Below, in pieces: positions 22,707-35,657 of a stretch of DNA of 45,572 nucleotides (position 1 is the stretch's first letter; each line of letters starts with the position of its first letter). Under the pieces are notes generated by a model. It was given only the letters and a program-made list of their open reading frames with translations, had not been told where the DNA came from and made no database searches. The stretch is from the NCBI GenBank assembly GCA_001443005.1, contig LEKQ01000010.1, positions 1-45,572 on the forward strand. The letters run 5' to 3'. The translations under genes were made by a program, and so were the position numbers. Source of the DNA: a bacterium GBS-1 (GTDB taxonomy: Bacteria > Synergistota > GBS-1).

Positions 22707-23727
22707 TAAGCTAAATATAGTTAACTTTAGAAGGTTTAAGTCCCTTGATCTTTCCTTTGATGATAGAAACCTTATCGTTGGTATAAACGGTTCCGGCAAG
22801 ACTACTCTCTTAGAAGCTATATATATGCTCTGCTGGGGAAAGTCCTTCAGAACGACCAAGGATAATGAGGTAATACGGTGGGAAGAAAGAAGCGCCCTTT
22901 TGGAAGGAGAGTTTAGCGGGGAGGATATATATAGTTTAAGGCTTCTCTTATCTTCTTCGGGGAAGAGGATAACCTTAAATGGTAAGGCGATCGCGCGAGC
23001 TAACCTTATAGGAAAGATACCAGTTCTTTTTGTTTCACCTGAGGAGTTATCATTACTTTCTGGTCCCCCAAAGGTGAGAAGAGACTTCCTTAACAAGCTT
23101 TTATCTCAGTTAGACAACGAGTATCTAACCAAATATAGGCTCTATCTTAAGTTGATAAAGGAAAAGAACTCAGCCCTATCGAGGGGAGAGAAAATCGGCA
23201 AAATATTAGATTTCATCAATGAAAGACTTTTCAACGTTTCCTTTTATATATGGAAGAAAAGGGAGGAGGTTCTTAATCTTCTAGGAGGTGAGGAGATAAA
23301 GATAGTTTATAAGCCCTCAGGCTTGAACGTTGATCTGGATCGCGATGCTCTTAAACGAGTTATGATATCATTAAAAGATAAGGAAATAAGTAGGGGTTTT
23401 GCCTCATTTGGGCCTCATCTTGATGAGTTTGATATACTAAGAAGGGAAGGCTTCTCCTTTAGGAAGTTTAGCTCAAGAGGAGAGAGTAAATTGATCATAT
23501 GGAGGTTCTTCATGAGAGCTTTAAGCCTCTTTAAGGAGAAGAAACCGATACTTCTTATCGATGAGCTCTTCGCTGAGCTGGATAGCTCTAAAAGATCAAT
23601 GGTTCAGGAAGACCTTAATGGATTAAGGTCTCAGATTTTCATAACGGCCTTGACTCCCTATGTGGAGCTAAAAGACTTTTCCCTTTTCGAGGTGAGGGAT
23701 GGAGAAGTTAGGAGATATAATAGCTAA
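22696..23727 (+). CDS. recF: DNA replication and repair protein RecF
   Basis: An SMC-like ATPase that helps load RecA at gaps. The N terminus MKIDKLNIVNFRRFKSLDL, Walker A VGINGSGKTTLLEAIY, the signature region KFSSRGESKLI and Walker B PILLIDELFAELDSSKRS are all present. The 343-residue length is usual. The start lies in dnaN and the end overlaps the next gene, so dnaN-recF-dciA are translated together. The small S4 protein gene often found between dnaN and recF is missing. Confidence 0.95.
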   Translation: MKIDKLNIVNFRRFKSLDLSFDDRNLIVGINGSGKTTLLEAIYMLCWGKSFRTTKDNEVIRWEERSALLEGEFSGEDIYSLRLLLSSSGKRITLNGKAIARANLIGKIPVLFVSPEELSLLSGPPKVRRDFLNKLLSQLDNEYLTKYRLYLKLIKEKNSALSRGEKIGKILDFINERLFNVSFYIWKKREEVLNLLGGEEIKIVYKPSGLNVDLDRDALKRVMISLKDKEISRGFASFGPHLDEFDILRREGFSFRKFSSRGESKLIIWRFFMRALSLFKEKKPILLIDELFAELDSSKRSMVQEDLNGLRSQIFITALTPYVELKDFSLFEVRDGEVRRYNS

Positions 23728-23989
23728 AGTACTTAAGAGATATGGGAAAAGATTAGCGGAGGAAAGGGTTAAGGTAGAGTGGGTTAAGATAGTTGGAGAG
23801 GATGTGGCGATTAGGACGGTTCCCTTGAGCTTAAGCGATGGGGTCCTGGAGGTAGCCGTTCCTGATGGAGCTTGGGCTAAAGAGTATCAGTTTAGGGAGG
23901 AGATCTTCCTTGAGAAGCTTAAAGATTATGATGTTAGAAAGATAAAATTCGTTCCTTTACCGAGACTTTTCTTAAGGGGGAAGAGATGA
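23699..23989 (+). CDS. DUF721 protein, DciA-like
   Basis: A 96-residue DUF721-family protein. The family includes DciA, the helicase operator that helps load DnaB in bacteria without DnaC. Family features are the basic N-terminal helix GDIIAKVLKRYGKRLAEERV, the VKVEWVKIVGEDVAIRTVPL block and the strand pair GVLEVAVPDGAWAKEYQF. The position right after recF, before remB and gyrB, is common in Clostridia. It overlaps recF by 29 bases in another frame. A helicase-loading role is inferred from the family. Confidence 0.85.
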   Translation: MEKLGDIIAKVLKRYGKRLAEERVKVEWVKIVGEDVAIRTVPLSLSDGVLEVAVPDGAWAKEYQFREEIFLEKLKDYDVRKIKFVPLPRLFLRGKR

Positions 23990-23990
23990 G

Positions 23991-28449
<4,459 letters not shown>

Positions 28450-28469
<20 letters not shown>

Positions 28470-29115
28470 AGGTAAAAGGGTTATACTCGCCTTTTTTCTC
28501 CTTTCCATACTCCTTTCTCTTTGGTTTCCCTGGTTGTCCTTGCCAGCTTGGGGATTTTTCGTGGCCCTACTTTACTTTTTCAGGGACCCTGAGAGGTTTC
28601 CTCCGCTGGAGGAAGGGGCTGTAGTTTCTCCTGCTGATGGGAGAATAATAGATATATCTGAGGCTTTTGAGAACAAATTTCTCAAGGATAGGGCTAATAG
28701 GGTAAGCATTTTCATGAGCTTGTTTGACGTTCACGTTAACAGGTCTCCCATCGAGGGGAAGGTCCTCTTCAGGGATTACCTTCGAGGGGCTAAAAGGATG
28801 GCCTTTGGTGCCAAATCTTCTCTGGATAATGAGAGGAGCTTTGTGGGAATTCAGGGGGATATCCCAGTTCTTCTCGTTCAGGTTGCTGGTTTTGTAGCGC
28901 GCAGGATAGTAACCTATCCGAAAGTTGGGGATTTCCTCAAGAAGGGGGAGCGCCTTGGCATAATAAAGTTTGGCTCCCGTGTAGATCTTTATCTTCCTAC
29001 TTGCGTTGAGCTATCGGTTAAGGTGGGGGATAAAGTTAGGGCGGGAGAGACTGTTTTGGGGGTGATTAAGAAGGATGAAGAAGGAAAGATGGCCGAACTT
29101 TCTGACGAGCGGTAA
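28450..29115 (+). CDS. psd: Phosphatidylserine decarboxylase
   Basis: Converts phosphatidylserine to phosphatidylethanolamine. It is the short, single-chain archaeal/actinobacterial-like type of 221 residues. A membrane hairpin near residues 8-42 is followed by [43 protein letters not shown] and the self-cleavage site [13 protein letters not shown], where the serine after Gly becomes the pyruvoyl group. It overlaps gyrA by 20 bases and pssA by 41, the latter making its substrate. Confidence 0.95.
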
Positions 29116-29788
29116 TTTAATGTGCGGCGTATTAGCTTTGATCCTCCTCTCTCGGGAGCATGTGATGGCCGCTGCTTGGCTTATAGGTGTTGCTATAGTT
29201 TTCGATTTCCTGGATGGAAAGATAGCGAGGCTTTTAGGAGTCAGTGGTGAGTTTGGAAAGGAGTTTGATTCTTTGGCAGATATAGTCTCCTTCGGTGCTG
29301 CGCCAGCCTTGATGATGTACGTTTACGGTCTCCATGAATATGCTCTCTTTGGAGCTATGGTTGGGGTTATATACGTCCTATGTGGTGCTTTAAGACTCGC
29401 AAGATTTAACTTAATGAAGTCAAAACCTTATTTTTTAGGGTTGCCTATAACTGCTGCTGGAGGTTTCCTGGCAAGCCTTGTGCTATCAGGTATTTCCTTC
29501 CCTGGGCCGGTCATAATTGCCATAATGTTCGCTCTATCCTACCTTATGGTTAGCAAGATAAAATACGGTAACCTTAAGAGGATATCTAAGGAGAACCCTC
29601 TTAATAGGAAGGTTTTTATCTTCATGGTTTCGGGGTTTATCGGGCTCGTGATTCTATCTTCACGAGTAGCTCCCTTTATAGCTATGAGCATCTACCTCTT
29701 AAGCGGGCCATTGGGTATAGATTGGGGTGAGATATTGGCTAAGAAGAGAGAAGGGGATGAAGAAGATGAAGAAAGCGAAGAAGCTTGA
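29075..29788 (+). CDS. pssA: CDP-diacylglycerol-serine O-phosphatidyltransferase
   Basis: Makes phosphatidylserine from CDP-diacylglycerol and serine in the membrane. The full CDP-alcohol phosphotransferase motif DGx2ARx8Gx3Dx3D is present in DGKIARLLGVSGEFGKEFDS and the following LAD. Six or more membrane segments are predicted across 237 residues. The pair psd-pssA gives the whole route to phosphatidylethanolamine. The charged tail (REGDEEDEESEEA) overlaps the start region of the creatininase-like gene. Confidence 0.95.
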   Translation: MKKERWPNFLTSGNLMCGVLALILLSREHVMAAAWLIGVAIVFDFLDGKIARLLGVSGEFGKEFDSLADIVSFGAAPALMMYVYGLHEYALFGAMVGVIYVLCGALRLARFNLMKSKPYFLGLPITAAGGFLASLVLSGISFPGPVIIAIMFALSYLMVSKIKYGNLKRISKENPLNRKVFIFMVSGFIGLVILSSRVAPFIAMSIYLLSGPLGIDWGEILAKKREGDEEDEESEEA

Positions 29789-30521
29789 GGAGTTAACGTG
29801 GGAAGATGTGGAGAGGGAGGAAGAGGGGATTATCATTATTCCCGTTGGTAGCGTTGAACAGCACGGTAGACATCTCCCCTTGGGGACCGATTCTATGGTG
29901 GCTATAGCGATCGCTGAGGAAGCTTCAGCTCGAACTGGCGTTCCAGTTGCTCCTCCCCTTTGGTATGGTTGGTCTCCTCATCATATGGTTTTGCCTGGTA
30001 CTGTTAACATTAGGCCTGAGGTTTTGGAAGAGCTTCTCTACGACATAATCGCTTCTCTTTCTGAGCACGGTTTTAAGCACTTTGTGGTAGTGAATGGGCA
30101 TAGGGTGGTTAACATTCCCTGGATTCAGCTTGCTGCATATAGAGCTAAAGAGGACCTTAATGTTAACGTTTACATATTTGATCCAGCCTTCGCTTCAAAG
30201 GAGCTTAAGTTAGGAAGGATGGGACATGCGGAGGAGATAGAGACGTCTCAGATGATGGTTATTAGGCCAGATTTGGTTAGGAAGGATAAGATAGTTGACT
30301 CGCTGGTTAAGGAGGAGTTTCTCTATCACGTTGACCCTTCTGACCCTCGGGATACGCTTTGCTATCTTCCCTCTAGGGAAAGGATGGAAGAGCTCGCTAA
30401 AGAATCTGGTGGTGTTAATGGAACTCCTTCTAAATCTTCCTTGGAGTTAGGTAGAAAGTATCATGAGCATGTGGTTAGCAGGCTGGTTGAACTAATAGAG
30501 CATATAAAGGGGGTGCGCTAA
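29766..30521 (+). CDS. Creatininase family protein
   Basis: A metal-dependent amidohydrolase fold protein. The metal-binding motif PVGSVEQHGRHLPLGTDSM is intact, as is GHAEEIETSQMM. The usual NGHGGN loop reads NGHRVVN here, so one glycine pair is changed. Members act on creatinine, on formylamino-pyrimidines in flavin pathways or in peptide maturation; the substrate cannot be told. The open frame begins at 29727 inside pssA, but ATG 29766 has AAGGGG nine bases upstream. It is followed directly by ilvE (TAATG overlap), so they share an mRNA. Confidence 0.85.
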   Translation: MKKAKKLEELTWEDVEREEEGIIIIPVGSVEQHGRHLPLGTDSMVAIAIAEEASARTGVPVAPPLWYGWSPHHMVLPGTVNIRPEVLEELLYDIIASLSEHGFKHFVVVNGHRVVNIPWIQLAAYRAKEDLNVNVYIFDPAFASKELKLGRMGHAEEIETSQMMVIRPDLVRKDKIVDSLVKEEFLYHVDPSDPRDTLCYLPSRERMEELAKESGGVNGTPSKSSLELGRKYHEHVVSRLVELIEHIKGVR

Positions 30522-31405
30522 TGAGTAGGCTAGTTTATATCAATGGGGAGTTTGTTCCATCAGAAGAGGCCAAGATCTCCGTCTTTGACAAAGGGTTTTT
30601 ATTTGGCGATGGTGTTTTCGAAGGTATAAGAGCTTATGAGGGTAGGATATTTCGCCTTGATGAGCACCTTAAGAGACTCTATAACTCCGCTAAGGCTCTT
30701 TTGATAAATGTCCCACTATCCTTTGAAGATATGAGAAAGGCGGTTATAGAAACCGTGAAGAGGAACAACCTCAAGGACGCTTATATAAGACTCATAGTCA
30801 CGAGGGGTATAGGGGATTTGGGTCTGGACATAACTAAGTGTAAGAACCCGAGCGTAGTCATAATAGCTGACGAAATAGCTCTTTTCCCAAAGGAGATATA
30901 CGAGAAGGGCATAGAGGTTATAACTTCCTCCATAAGGGCTTCCTATGGCGATGTGCTTCCTCCTCAGATAAAGAGCCTAAACTACCTATCTCATATACTG
31001 GCTAAGTGGGAGGCCACAAACGCTAAGGTTCAAGAGGCCATCCTCTTAAGCAGGGAAGGTTATGTTACCGAGGGCTCCGCTGAAAATATCTTCATAGTTA
31101 GGGATAAGTGCCTTATAACCCCTCCATCTTGGGTTGGTATATTGGAAGGGATAACGAGAAGCGCTGTGCTTGAGATAGCTTGGGAGATAGAGGAGGTTGA
31201 GGATATAATAGAGGATGTCTTCACAAGGTACGATTTATACGTTGCCGATGAATGTTTCCTTTGCGGGACTGCGGCGGAGGTTGTGCCGGTTGTTAAGGTG
31301 GATGGTAGAGTTATAGGGGATGGGGTTCCCGGTCCTATTACCCGGGAAATAATGAGAAGGTTCAGGGAGTTAGTTTCTACTGAAGGAGTGGACGTTTACG
31401 CTTGA
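30521..31405 (+). CDS. ilvE: Branched-chain amino acid aminotransferase
   Basis: A PLP-dependent class IV aminotransferase that moves the amino group between leucine, isoleucine or valine and 2-oxoglutarate. FDKGFLFGDGVFEGIRAYEG opens the protein. The catalytic lysine lies in PPQIKSLNYLSHILAKWEA, and the PLP-phosphate region has EGSAENIFIV and LCGTAAEVVPVV. 294 residues is typical. With buk and ptb downstream it fits a degradative role, feeding branched 2-oxoacids to acyl-CoA and acyl-phosphate, rather than only synthesis. D-amino acid aminotransferase is the main alternative. Confidence 0.92.
   Translation: MSRLVYINGEFVPSEEAKISVFDKGFLFGDGVFEGIRAYEGRIFRLDEHLKRLYNSAKALLINVPLSFEDMRKAVIETVKRNNLKDAYIRLIVTRGIGDLGLDITKCKNPSVVIIADEIALFPKEIYEKGIEVITSSIRASYGDVLPPQIKSLNYLSHILAKWEATNAKVQEAILLSREGYVTEGSAENIFIVRDKCLITPPSWVGILEGITRSAVLEIAWEIEEVEDIIEDVFTRYDLYVADECFLCGTAAEVVPVVKVDGRVIGDGVPGPITREIMRRFRELVSTEGVDVYA
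31337..31350. promoter_or_regulatory. Candidate Noc-binding site inside ilvE
   Basis: ATTACCCGGGAAAT matches 13 of 14 positions of the Bacillus Noc-binding consensus. It lies about 10 kb from the origin, in the coding sequence of ilvE. With the site at 13359 it shares CCTATTACCC, one variable base and GGAAAT. Confidence 0.5.
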
Positions 31406-32478
31406 GGATATTGGTTATAAACCCTGGCTCAACCTCCACGAAGATAGCATCCTTTCTAAATGATAGGGAGCTTTGGCGGGAGACGATTTATCATCCCGAG
31501 GAGGAGCTTTCGCGATTTAAGAGTTTCATAGATCAATACGAATATAGGGTGAAGAGCGTTCTGGATGTTTTGAAAAGGAGGGGGGAGGACCCCTCCTTTT
31601 ATGATGCCTTCGTGGGAAGAGGGGGGATAGTGGATCCCGTAGAAGGAGGAACCTACCTTATAACTTCTGAACTTTTGGCTGACCTAAAGAGGGGGAAGCC
31701 TTGGGAGCACGTTTCGAATCTCGGCGGCTTAATCGCCCATGAACTTGCTAAGGAGAAGAGCCTTCCTGCCTTCATAGTTGATCCTGTGTCGGTGGATGAG
31801 TTTGAGGAGGTCGCTCGCCTAACAGGTTTGCCCTTCGTTAAGAGGAGGAGTTTAGTTCACGCTCTTAACATTAAGGCTGTATCTAGAAAGGCTGCTAAAG
31901 AGATTGGTAAGAGCCTTGAGGATTCCAAGTTCGTCGTGGCCCATCTTGGAGGTGGATTCTCTATAGCTGCGGTTAAGGGTGGAAGGATAATAGATGTGAA
32001 CGTTGCCAACGATATGGGGCCCTATTCCCCGGAGAGATCTGGAGGACTTCCTCCCCTTTCCCTCATAAGGTATGTTTCGGAGAGGGGGCTTTCTTTCACC
32101 GAGACAAGAAGGATCCTCGGGGGTAGGGGAGGGCTTAAGGCCTATCTTGGGACGGCTGATATGAGAGAAGTAAGGAGGAGGATTAATGAGGGAGATAGCT
32201 ATGCTGATCTGATCTACAGAGGGATGGTATATCAGGTGGCGAAGGAGATAGGGGCTATGGCAGCGGTTTTAGGAGGGGAGATCGATGCCATAGTCTTAAC
32301 AGGTGGGGTAACCTATGATGAGGGTTTCATAAAGGATATAAAGGAGTATATAGGTTGGCTTTCTAAGGTGATGGTTTTTCAGGGCGAGTTTGAGATGGAG
32401 GCTTTGGCCTCTGGAGCCTTGAGGGTTTTAAGGGGGGAGGAGAAGGCGAGGATTTACAAGGGGGAGAGAGGTTTTTGA
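31402..32478 (+). CDS. buk: Butyrate kinase (branched-chain or short fatty acid kinase)
   Basis: Makes ATP from butyryl-, isobutyryl- or isovaleryl-phosphate. The ASKHA kinase pattern is clear: VINPGSTSTKIASF (first phosphate loop), GRGGIVDPVEGGTY, VVAHLGGGFSIAAVKGGRII (second phosphate loop), RSGGLPPLSLIR and IDAIVLTGGVTYD (adenosine). 358 residues is typical. The TTG start overlaps the ilvE stop (TTGA). ptb follows in the same way. Next to ilvE the likely substrates are branched acyl phosphates, which is inference. Confidence 0.95.
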   Translation: MRILVINPGSTSTKIASFLNDRELWRETIYHPEEELSRFKSFIDQYEYRVKSVLDVLKRRGEDPSFYDAFVGRGGIVDPVEGGTYLITSELLADLKRGKPWEHVSNLGGLIAHELAKEKSLPAFIVDPVSVDEFEEVARLTGLPFVKRRSLVHALNIKAVSRKAAKEIGKSLEDSKFVVAHLGGGFSIAAVKGGRIIDVNVANDMGPYSPERSGGLPPLSLIRYVSERGLSFTETRRILGGRGGLKAYLGTADMREVRRRINEGDSYADLIYRGMVYQVAKEIGAMAAVLGGEIDAIVLTGGVTYDEGFIKDIKEYIGWLSKVMVFQGEFEMEALASGALRVLRGEEKARIYKGERGF

Positions 32479-33380
32479 AGAAGCTCAGGGAGTTAGTTAA
32501 TATGGCCAGGGATAGCGGGGTGAAGACTCTGGCTTTGACTTCCGCCGAAGAGAGATCCGCCTTAGAGGCCGTTTATTTGGCGGTTAAGGAGGGGATAATT
32601 CGAGCTTTACTAATCGGTGATAAGGAAAGGATCTGGAGCATAATCAAGGATAGGGGGTTTGATGTTAGGGGAATGGAGATAATCGATGAAAAGGATCCCG
32701 TAGTTGCGGCTCAAAGGGCTGTTAAGATCGTCAGAGATTGCCAGGCCGATCTACTGATGAAGGGTCTCGTCAAAACTGCGGATCTCTTCAAAGCGGTCTT
32801 AGACAAGGATATAGGCTTGCGCACGGGGAGGCTCTTAAGCCACGTCTTCTTAGTAGAGATTCCAAGAAAGAGAAGATGGTATGCTCTATCTGACGCGGCG
32901 ATAGTCATATCTCCCACGCTGCCAGAGAAGGTTCAGATAATAGAAAACGCTGTAACCTTAATGCATCTTCTTGGGGTTAACGAGCCTAAGGTTGCCGTTC
33001 TTTCGGCGATTGAGACGGTTAATCCCGCAATACCCTCGACATTAGATGCGGCGGCCTTGACCCTTATGGCTTCAAGGGGGCAGATAAAGGGGGCGATAGT
33101 GGATGGTCCGCTGGCGCTTGACGTTGCCATAAGTAAAAGGTGCGCTCAAGTTAAGGGTGTAAAGAGCCCAGTTGCTGGAGATGCTGACCTTTTGATAGTT
33201 CCTAACGTGGAAGCGGGGAACCTCATGGGTAAGGCTCTATTGCACGCTGGGGGAGGGGCTGTGGCTGGGGTGGTTATGGGGGCGCGCAAGCCCATAGTTT
33301 TGACATCTCGGGCCGAGGGGCCTGAGGGTAAGTACCTTTCCATAGCTTTAGGGGTATTTTTAGCAGGGAGGATGAGCTAA
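32475..33380 (+). CDS. ptb: Phosphate butyryltransferase
   Basis: Swaps CoA for phosphate on short acyl groups, giving the acyl phosphate that butyrate kinase uses. Family blocks include ADLLMKGLVKTADLFKAVLD, LSHVFLVEIPRKRRWYALSD, IVDGPLALDVAISKRCAQVK and GNLMGKALLHAGGGAVAGVV. 301 residues is usual. The start TTG overlaps the buk stop codon. Together with buk it gives substrate-level ATP. Confidence 0.95.
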   Translation: MKKLRELVNMARDSGVKTLALTSAEERSALEAVYLAVKEGIIRALLIGDKERIWSIIKDRGFDVRGMEIIDEKDPVVAAQRAVKIVRDCQADLLMKGLVKTADLFKAVLDKDIGLRTGRLLSHVFLVEIPRKRRWYALSDAAIVISPTLPEKVQIIENAVTLMHLLGVNEPKVAVLSAIETVNPAIPSTLDAAALTLMASRGQIKGAIVDGPLALDVAISKRCAQVKGVKSPVAGDADLLIVPNVEAGNLMGKALLHAGGGAVAGVVMGARKPIVLTSRAEGPEGKYLSIALGVFLAGRMS

Positions 33381-33384
33381 GAGT

Positions 33385-33948
33385 ATGATTGAGGAGGCGC
33401 GTCTTTCCGGTCTGCCTGGTATAGAGAGGGAGCCCCTATATCATAAAGAGCATCACCTTCTTTTGAAAGAGGTTAGGGAGAGGTTTCCGAACGCCCATAG
33501 GGTTATAACCGTCTATCTAGGCTTAGAGGTTTCCATAGCTGCGTGGTGCTGCGAGAAGTTGATAGATGCCGATAATTATCTCACTGGCGATTCTCCTATG
33601 GGTGTTAGGTCATCGGGCTGGCTTCCCAATATGGGAACATTATCTCTTTACTATGAGGATGGAAGGAGCTTAAAAGAGATAGAGAAGCTCATCTCAGGTG
33701 AGGGGGGGCTTAAGTCCTACTACGGGACTGAGGATTTAGAAAATCTCTCTCGCAGAGTTGAAGATCTCCCCTTCGAGGCCTTTTTATATTGGATAGCTAA
33801 GGGGATAGGGGGTATGGCAGCCATACTTAAGGGAAAGCCTGACATCGTCATCTTAGGGGGCCCGTGGGTAAGATATGAGGCTGTTATCTTGAAGCTTAAG
33901 AAGCGGCTTTCTTATCTTCCGCTTATTGAAAGCGATAGAATAAGATGA
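33385..33948 (+). CDS. Half-length butyrate-kinase-like protein
   Basis: A 187-residue protein related to the middle and C-terminal part of butyrate kinase. Side by side with the full-length enzyme of this operon, these blocks align: ARLSGLPGIEREPLYH with ARLTGLPFVKRRSLVH, VYLGLEVSIAAW with AHLGGGFSIAAV, GGLKSYYGTEDLENLSRR with GGLKAYLGTADMREVRRR, WIAKGIGGMAAILKGKPDIV with the matching segment, and IVILGGP with IVLTGGV. The first phosphate loop is missing and the second is altered, so it is unlikely to be a kinase by itself. The frame is intact and follows ptb by four bases. It could be a regulatory or partner subunit, or a decaying duplicate. Confidence 0.72.
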   Translation: MIEEARLSGLPGIEREPLYHKEHHLLLKEVRERFPNAHRVITVYLGLEVSIAAWCCEKLIDADNYLTGDSPMGVRSSGWLPNMGTLSLYYEDGRSLKEIEKLISGEGGLKSYYGTEDLENLSRRVEDLPFEAFLYWIAKGIGGMAAILKGKPDIVILGGPWVRYEAVILKLKKRLSYLPLIESDRIR

Positions 33949-33972
33949 TAAAATTGAAAAGGTGAAGCGTCT

Positions 33973-34449
33973 ATGAAAGAGATCTTTTACAGTCCCACGA
34001 AGGGGACTCTTAGCTTTGAAGAGATGGTAAACCTAATAGTGGATTACATCTCAAGGAATGGAGGGCCCTATCGCTTGATAATCGGAACGGACTCCTCTGA
34101 AAGTGAAGGGGAGACGATCTTCGTCACCGCTGTGGTGCTTTACAGGGTGGGTAAGGGTGGCATATACTTCTATAAGAGAATGAGGGATGAGGGTAAGCAT
34201 GGCTTTAAGAAGAGGATATTTTACGAGACTCACCTTAGCCTTGATGTCGCTAGCAGGATAAGTTACGCTCTGTCTAAGGTAGACCTTGAGGAGATTCCCC
34301 ATTTAGAGATTCACCTGGACGTTGGGGAGGAAGGTAGGACGAAGGAGATAGTTGCGAGCGTGATATCCTACGTGAGCGGAAACGGTTTTGAGGCCAAGAT
34401 AAAGCCCGAGTCTTTCGGGGCAACGAAGGTGGCTGATAAATATGTTTAG
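33973..34449 (+). CDS. YkuK-like ribonuclease H-like protein (DUF458)
   Basis: A 158-residue protein of the YkuK/DUF458 family, predicted to have an RNase H-like fold. The blocks FYSPTKGTLSFEEMVNLI, RLIIGTDSSESEGETIFVTA, GFKKRIFYETHLSLDVAS and HLDVGEEGRTKEIV match the family, including the acidic residues that could bind metal. The biological role is not known. AAGGTGA precedes the ATG at a normal distance. Confidence 0.83.
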   Translation: MKEIFYSPTKGTLSFEEMVNLIVDYISRNGGPYRLIIGTDSSESEGETIFVTAVVLYRVGKGGIYFYKRMRDEGKHGFKKRIFYETHLSLDVASRISYALSKVDLEEIPHLEIHLDVGEEGRTKEIVASVISYVSGNGFEAKIKPESFGATKVADKYV

Positions 34450-34462
34450 GGGGTGTTTTTGA

Positions 34463-34930
34463 ATGTCTGCTATATCGCTTGAGGAGCTTATAATCGCCTT
34501 CAGGTTGGGGGAAGAGGAGTATGGGGTTGATGTTTCTCAGATTCAAGAGATAATAAAGATGAGAGAGATAACCAGGGTTCCTAAGGCACCTTACTATATA
34601 AGGGGTGTCATAAACTTAAGGGGTAATGTTATTCCGATCATAGACCTTAGGAAGAGGTTTAACCTTCCCTTCAAAGAGGTGACGGATCAATCAAGAATAA
34701 TAGTTTTCGACATAAAGGGGGTTAGGTTCGGTATAATAGTTGATGCGGTTTCTGAGGTTATAAGGTTGCCTCGGGAGAACATAGAGCCGCCTCCACCTAT
34801 CGCGATGGGTGGTATAGAAACTGTCTATCTGAAGGGGGTTGGCAAGGTTAATAACAAACTTATAATCTTACTTGATTTGGAAAAGGCTTTGGGGCTTGAG
34901 GAGCTTATAGGGGAGGAGGTGGCAGAATAA
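34463..34930 (+). CDS. cheW: Chemotaxis coupling protein CheW
   Basis: Links chemoreceptors to the kinase CheA. The 155-residue protein is a single CheW domain with FRLGEEEYGVDVSQIQEII, PYYIRGVINLRGNVIPIIDL, KRFNLP and GVRFGIIVDAVSEVIRLPRE. No cheA is in the window. A decayed chemoreceptor fragment lies 0.5 kb downstream, so a small cheW-receptor cluster may once have stood here. Confidence 0.95.
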   Translation: MSAISLEELIIAFRLGEEEYGVDVSQIQEIIKMREITRVPKAPYYIRGVINLRGNVIPIIDLRKRFNLPFKEVTDQSRIIVFDIKGVRFGIIVDAVSEVIRLPRENIEPPPPIAMGGIETVYLKGVGKVNNKLIILLDLEKALGLEELIGEEVAE

Positions 34931-34934
34931 GGGA

Positions 34935-35255
34935 TTGTCAACCATATTTATAGCGGCCTACGCTCACCTTCCCCATGATATAACCGCCTACGAGCTTTAC
35001 AAGGTTCTCGGCCTTTTCCTCGAGGTTGATGAGGAAAGTGGCCTGATAGTTGATGTTGAGGTTAGCTTGACGAGTAAAATCGCTCAAAGGATTTTAAGCG
35101 AGTGTATAAAGGGAAAGAACTTAGTTAGCGAAATCGATGTGATTAAAAAGGAGCTTTATAGAAAGTATCATGGTGAGGCGCGAGGAGCGGTAATATCGGC
35201 TTTAAATGCGGCCCGCCAGCGCTACATAGATAGAAAGAAAATCGTCGCTGAGTGA
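34935..35255 (+). CDS. DUF3870 protein
   Basis: A 106-residue protein that I recognise as DUF3870 from the start FIAAYAHLPHDITAYELYKV, the block DEESGLIVDVEVSLTS and the end KYHGEARGAVISALNAARQR. The function is unknown. Homologues are known to me from Clostridia and Synergistota, often near transporters. The start is TTG 34935, four bases after cheW. Confidence 0.78.
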   Translation: MSTIFIAAYAHLPHDITAYELYKVLGLFLEVDEESGLIVDVEVSLTSKIAQRILSECIKGKNLVSEIDVIKKELYRKYHGEARGAVISALNAARQRYIDRKKIVAE

Positions 35256-35408
35256 GAAAGCGCAACCTGAGAATAGCTTGTATGCTTGTTGGTCCCCGTA
35301 GTGAGGGTTATCCCTTTCTTAAGATTTTCCCCGCAAGCTTTCCTTTCGGGCTCCTTTATTTTAACAAAATATTTTTTGATATTGACGAGCAGATTTTCGA
35401 TGTTATAG
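35256..35408 (+). other. Unassigned stretch with a weak 62-codon frame, probably decayed
   Basis: Between the DUF3870 gene and the receptor fragment lies an open frame (35252-35440, product starting MRKRNLRIACMLVG). No family is recognised and no ribosome site is seen. Its end (DEQIFDVIEAVSKH) could be the front part of the decayed receptor, shifted by one frame relative to 35409-35591. Confidence 0.35.
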
Positions 35409-35591
35409 AGGCAGTCAGCAAACATAGGGGAGATCGTTAAAACTGTGGCAAAAATAGCCGATCAAACTAACCTTCTTGCCTTCGAGAAGCACACTCCTAT
35501 AAGGTTTTATGCGCTTAGGAGTCGTGGTGCTCTTGATTACAAGCTTCTGGCGGATGAAGTTTTGAGTGAAATAGGAAGAAGAGGGATTTGA
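35409..35591 (+). pseudogene. Remnant of a chemoreceptor signalling domain
   Basis: This frame has no start codon and follows a stop. It reads IGEIVKTVAKIADQTNLLAF, which is the start of the chemoreceptor hairpin tip, and then diverges where [12 protein letters not shown] should come. A later segment LLADEVLSEIG resembles [11 protein letters not shown]. It is about 60 codons long, so only a fragment of a methyl-accepting chemotaxis protein survives. Confidence 0.72.
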
Positions 35592-35627
35592 AGAAAGTCG
35601 GGATAAGCTATCTTTAAAATTCTTGTA

Positions 35628-35657
35628 TTGACCATAAAAGATGCTTTATGTTATAAT
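35628..35657 (+). promoter_or_regulatory. Candidate promoter of the TRAP transporter operon
   Basis: TTGACC (35628-35633), 18 bases, TATAAT (35652-35657). The palindrome TTATAATTATAA (35651-35662) overlaps the -10 box. The leader before dctP would be about 47 bases. Confidence 0.65.

Noticed and set aside
22623-23096. Minus-strand frame of 157 codons opposite dnaN/recF
   Set aside because: Antisense to conserved recF sequence, with no recognisable product.
35252-35440. Small plus-strand frame as a real gene
   Set aside because: No ribosome site, no recognised family and overlap with a decayed receptor fragment; kept only as an unassigned stretch.
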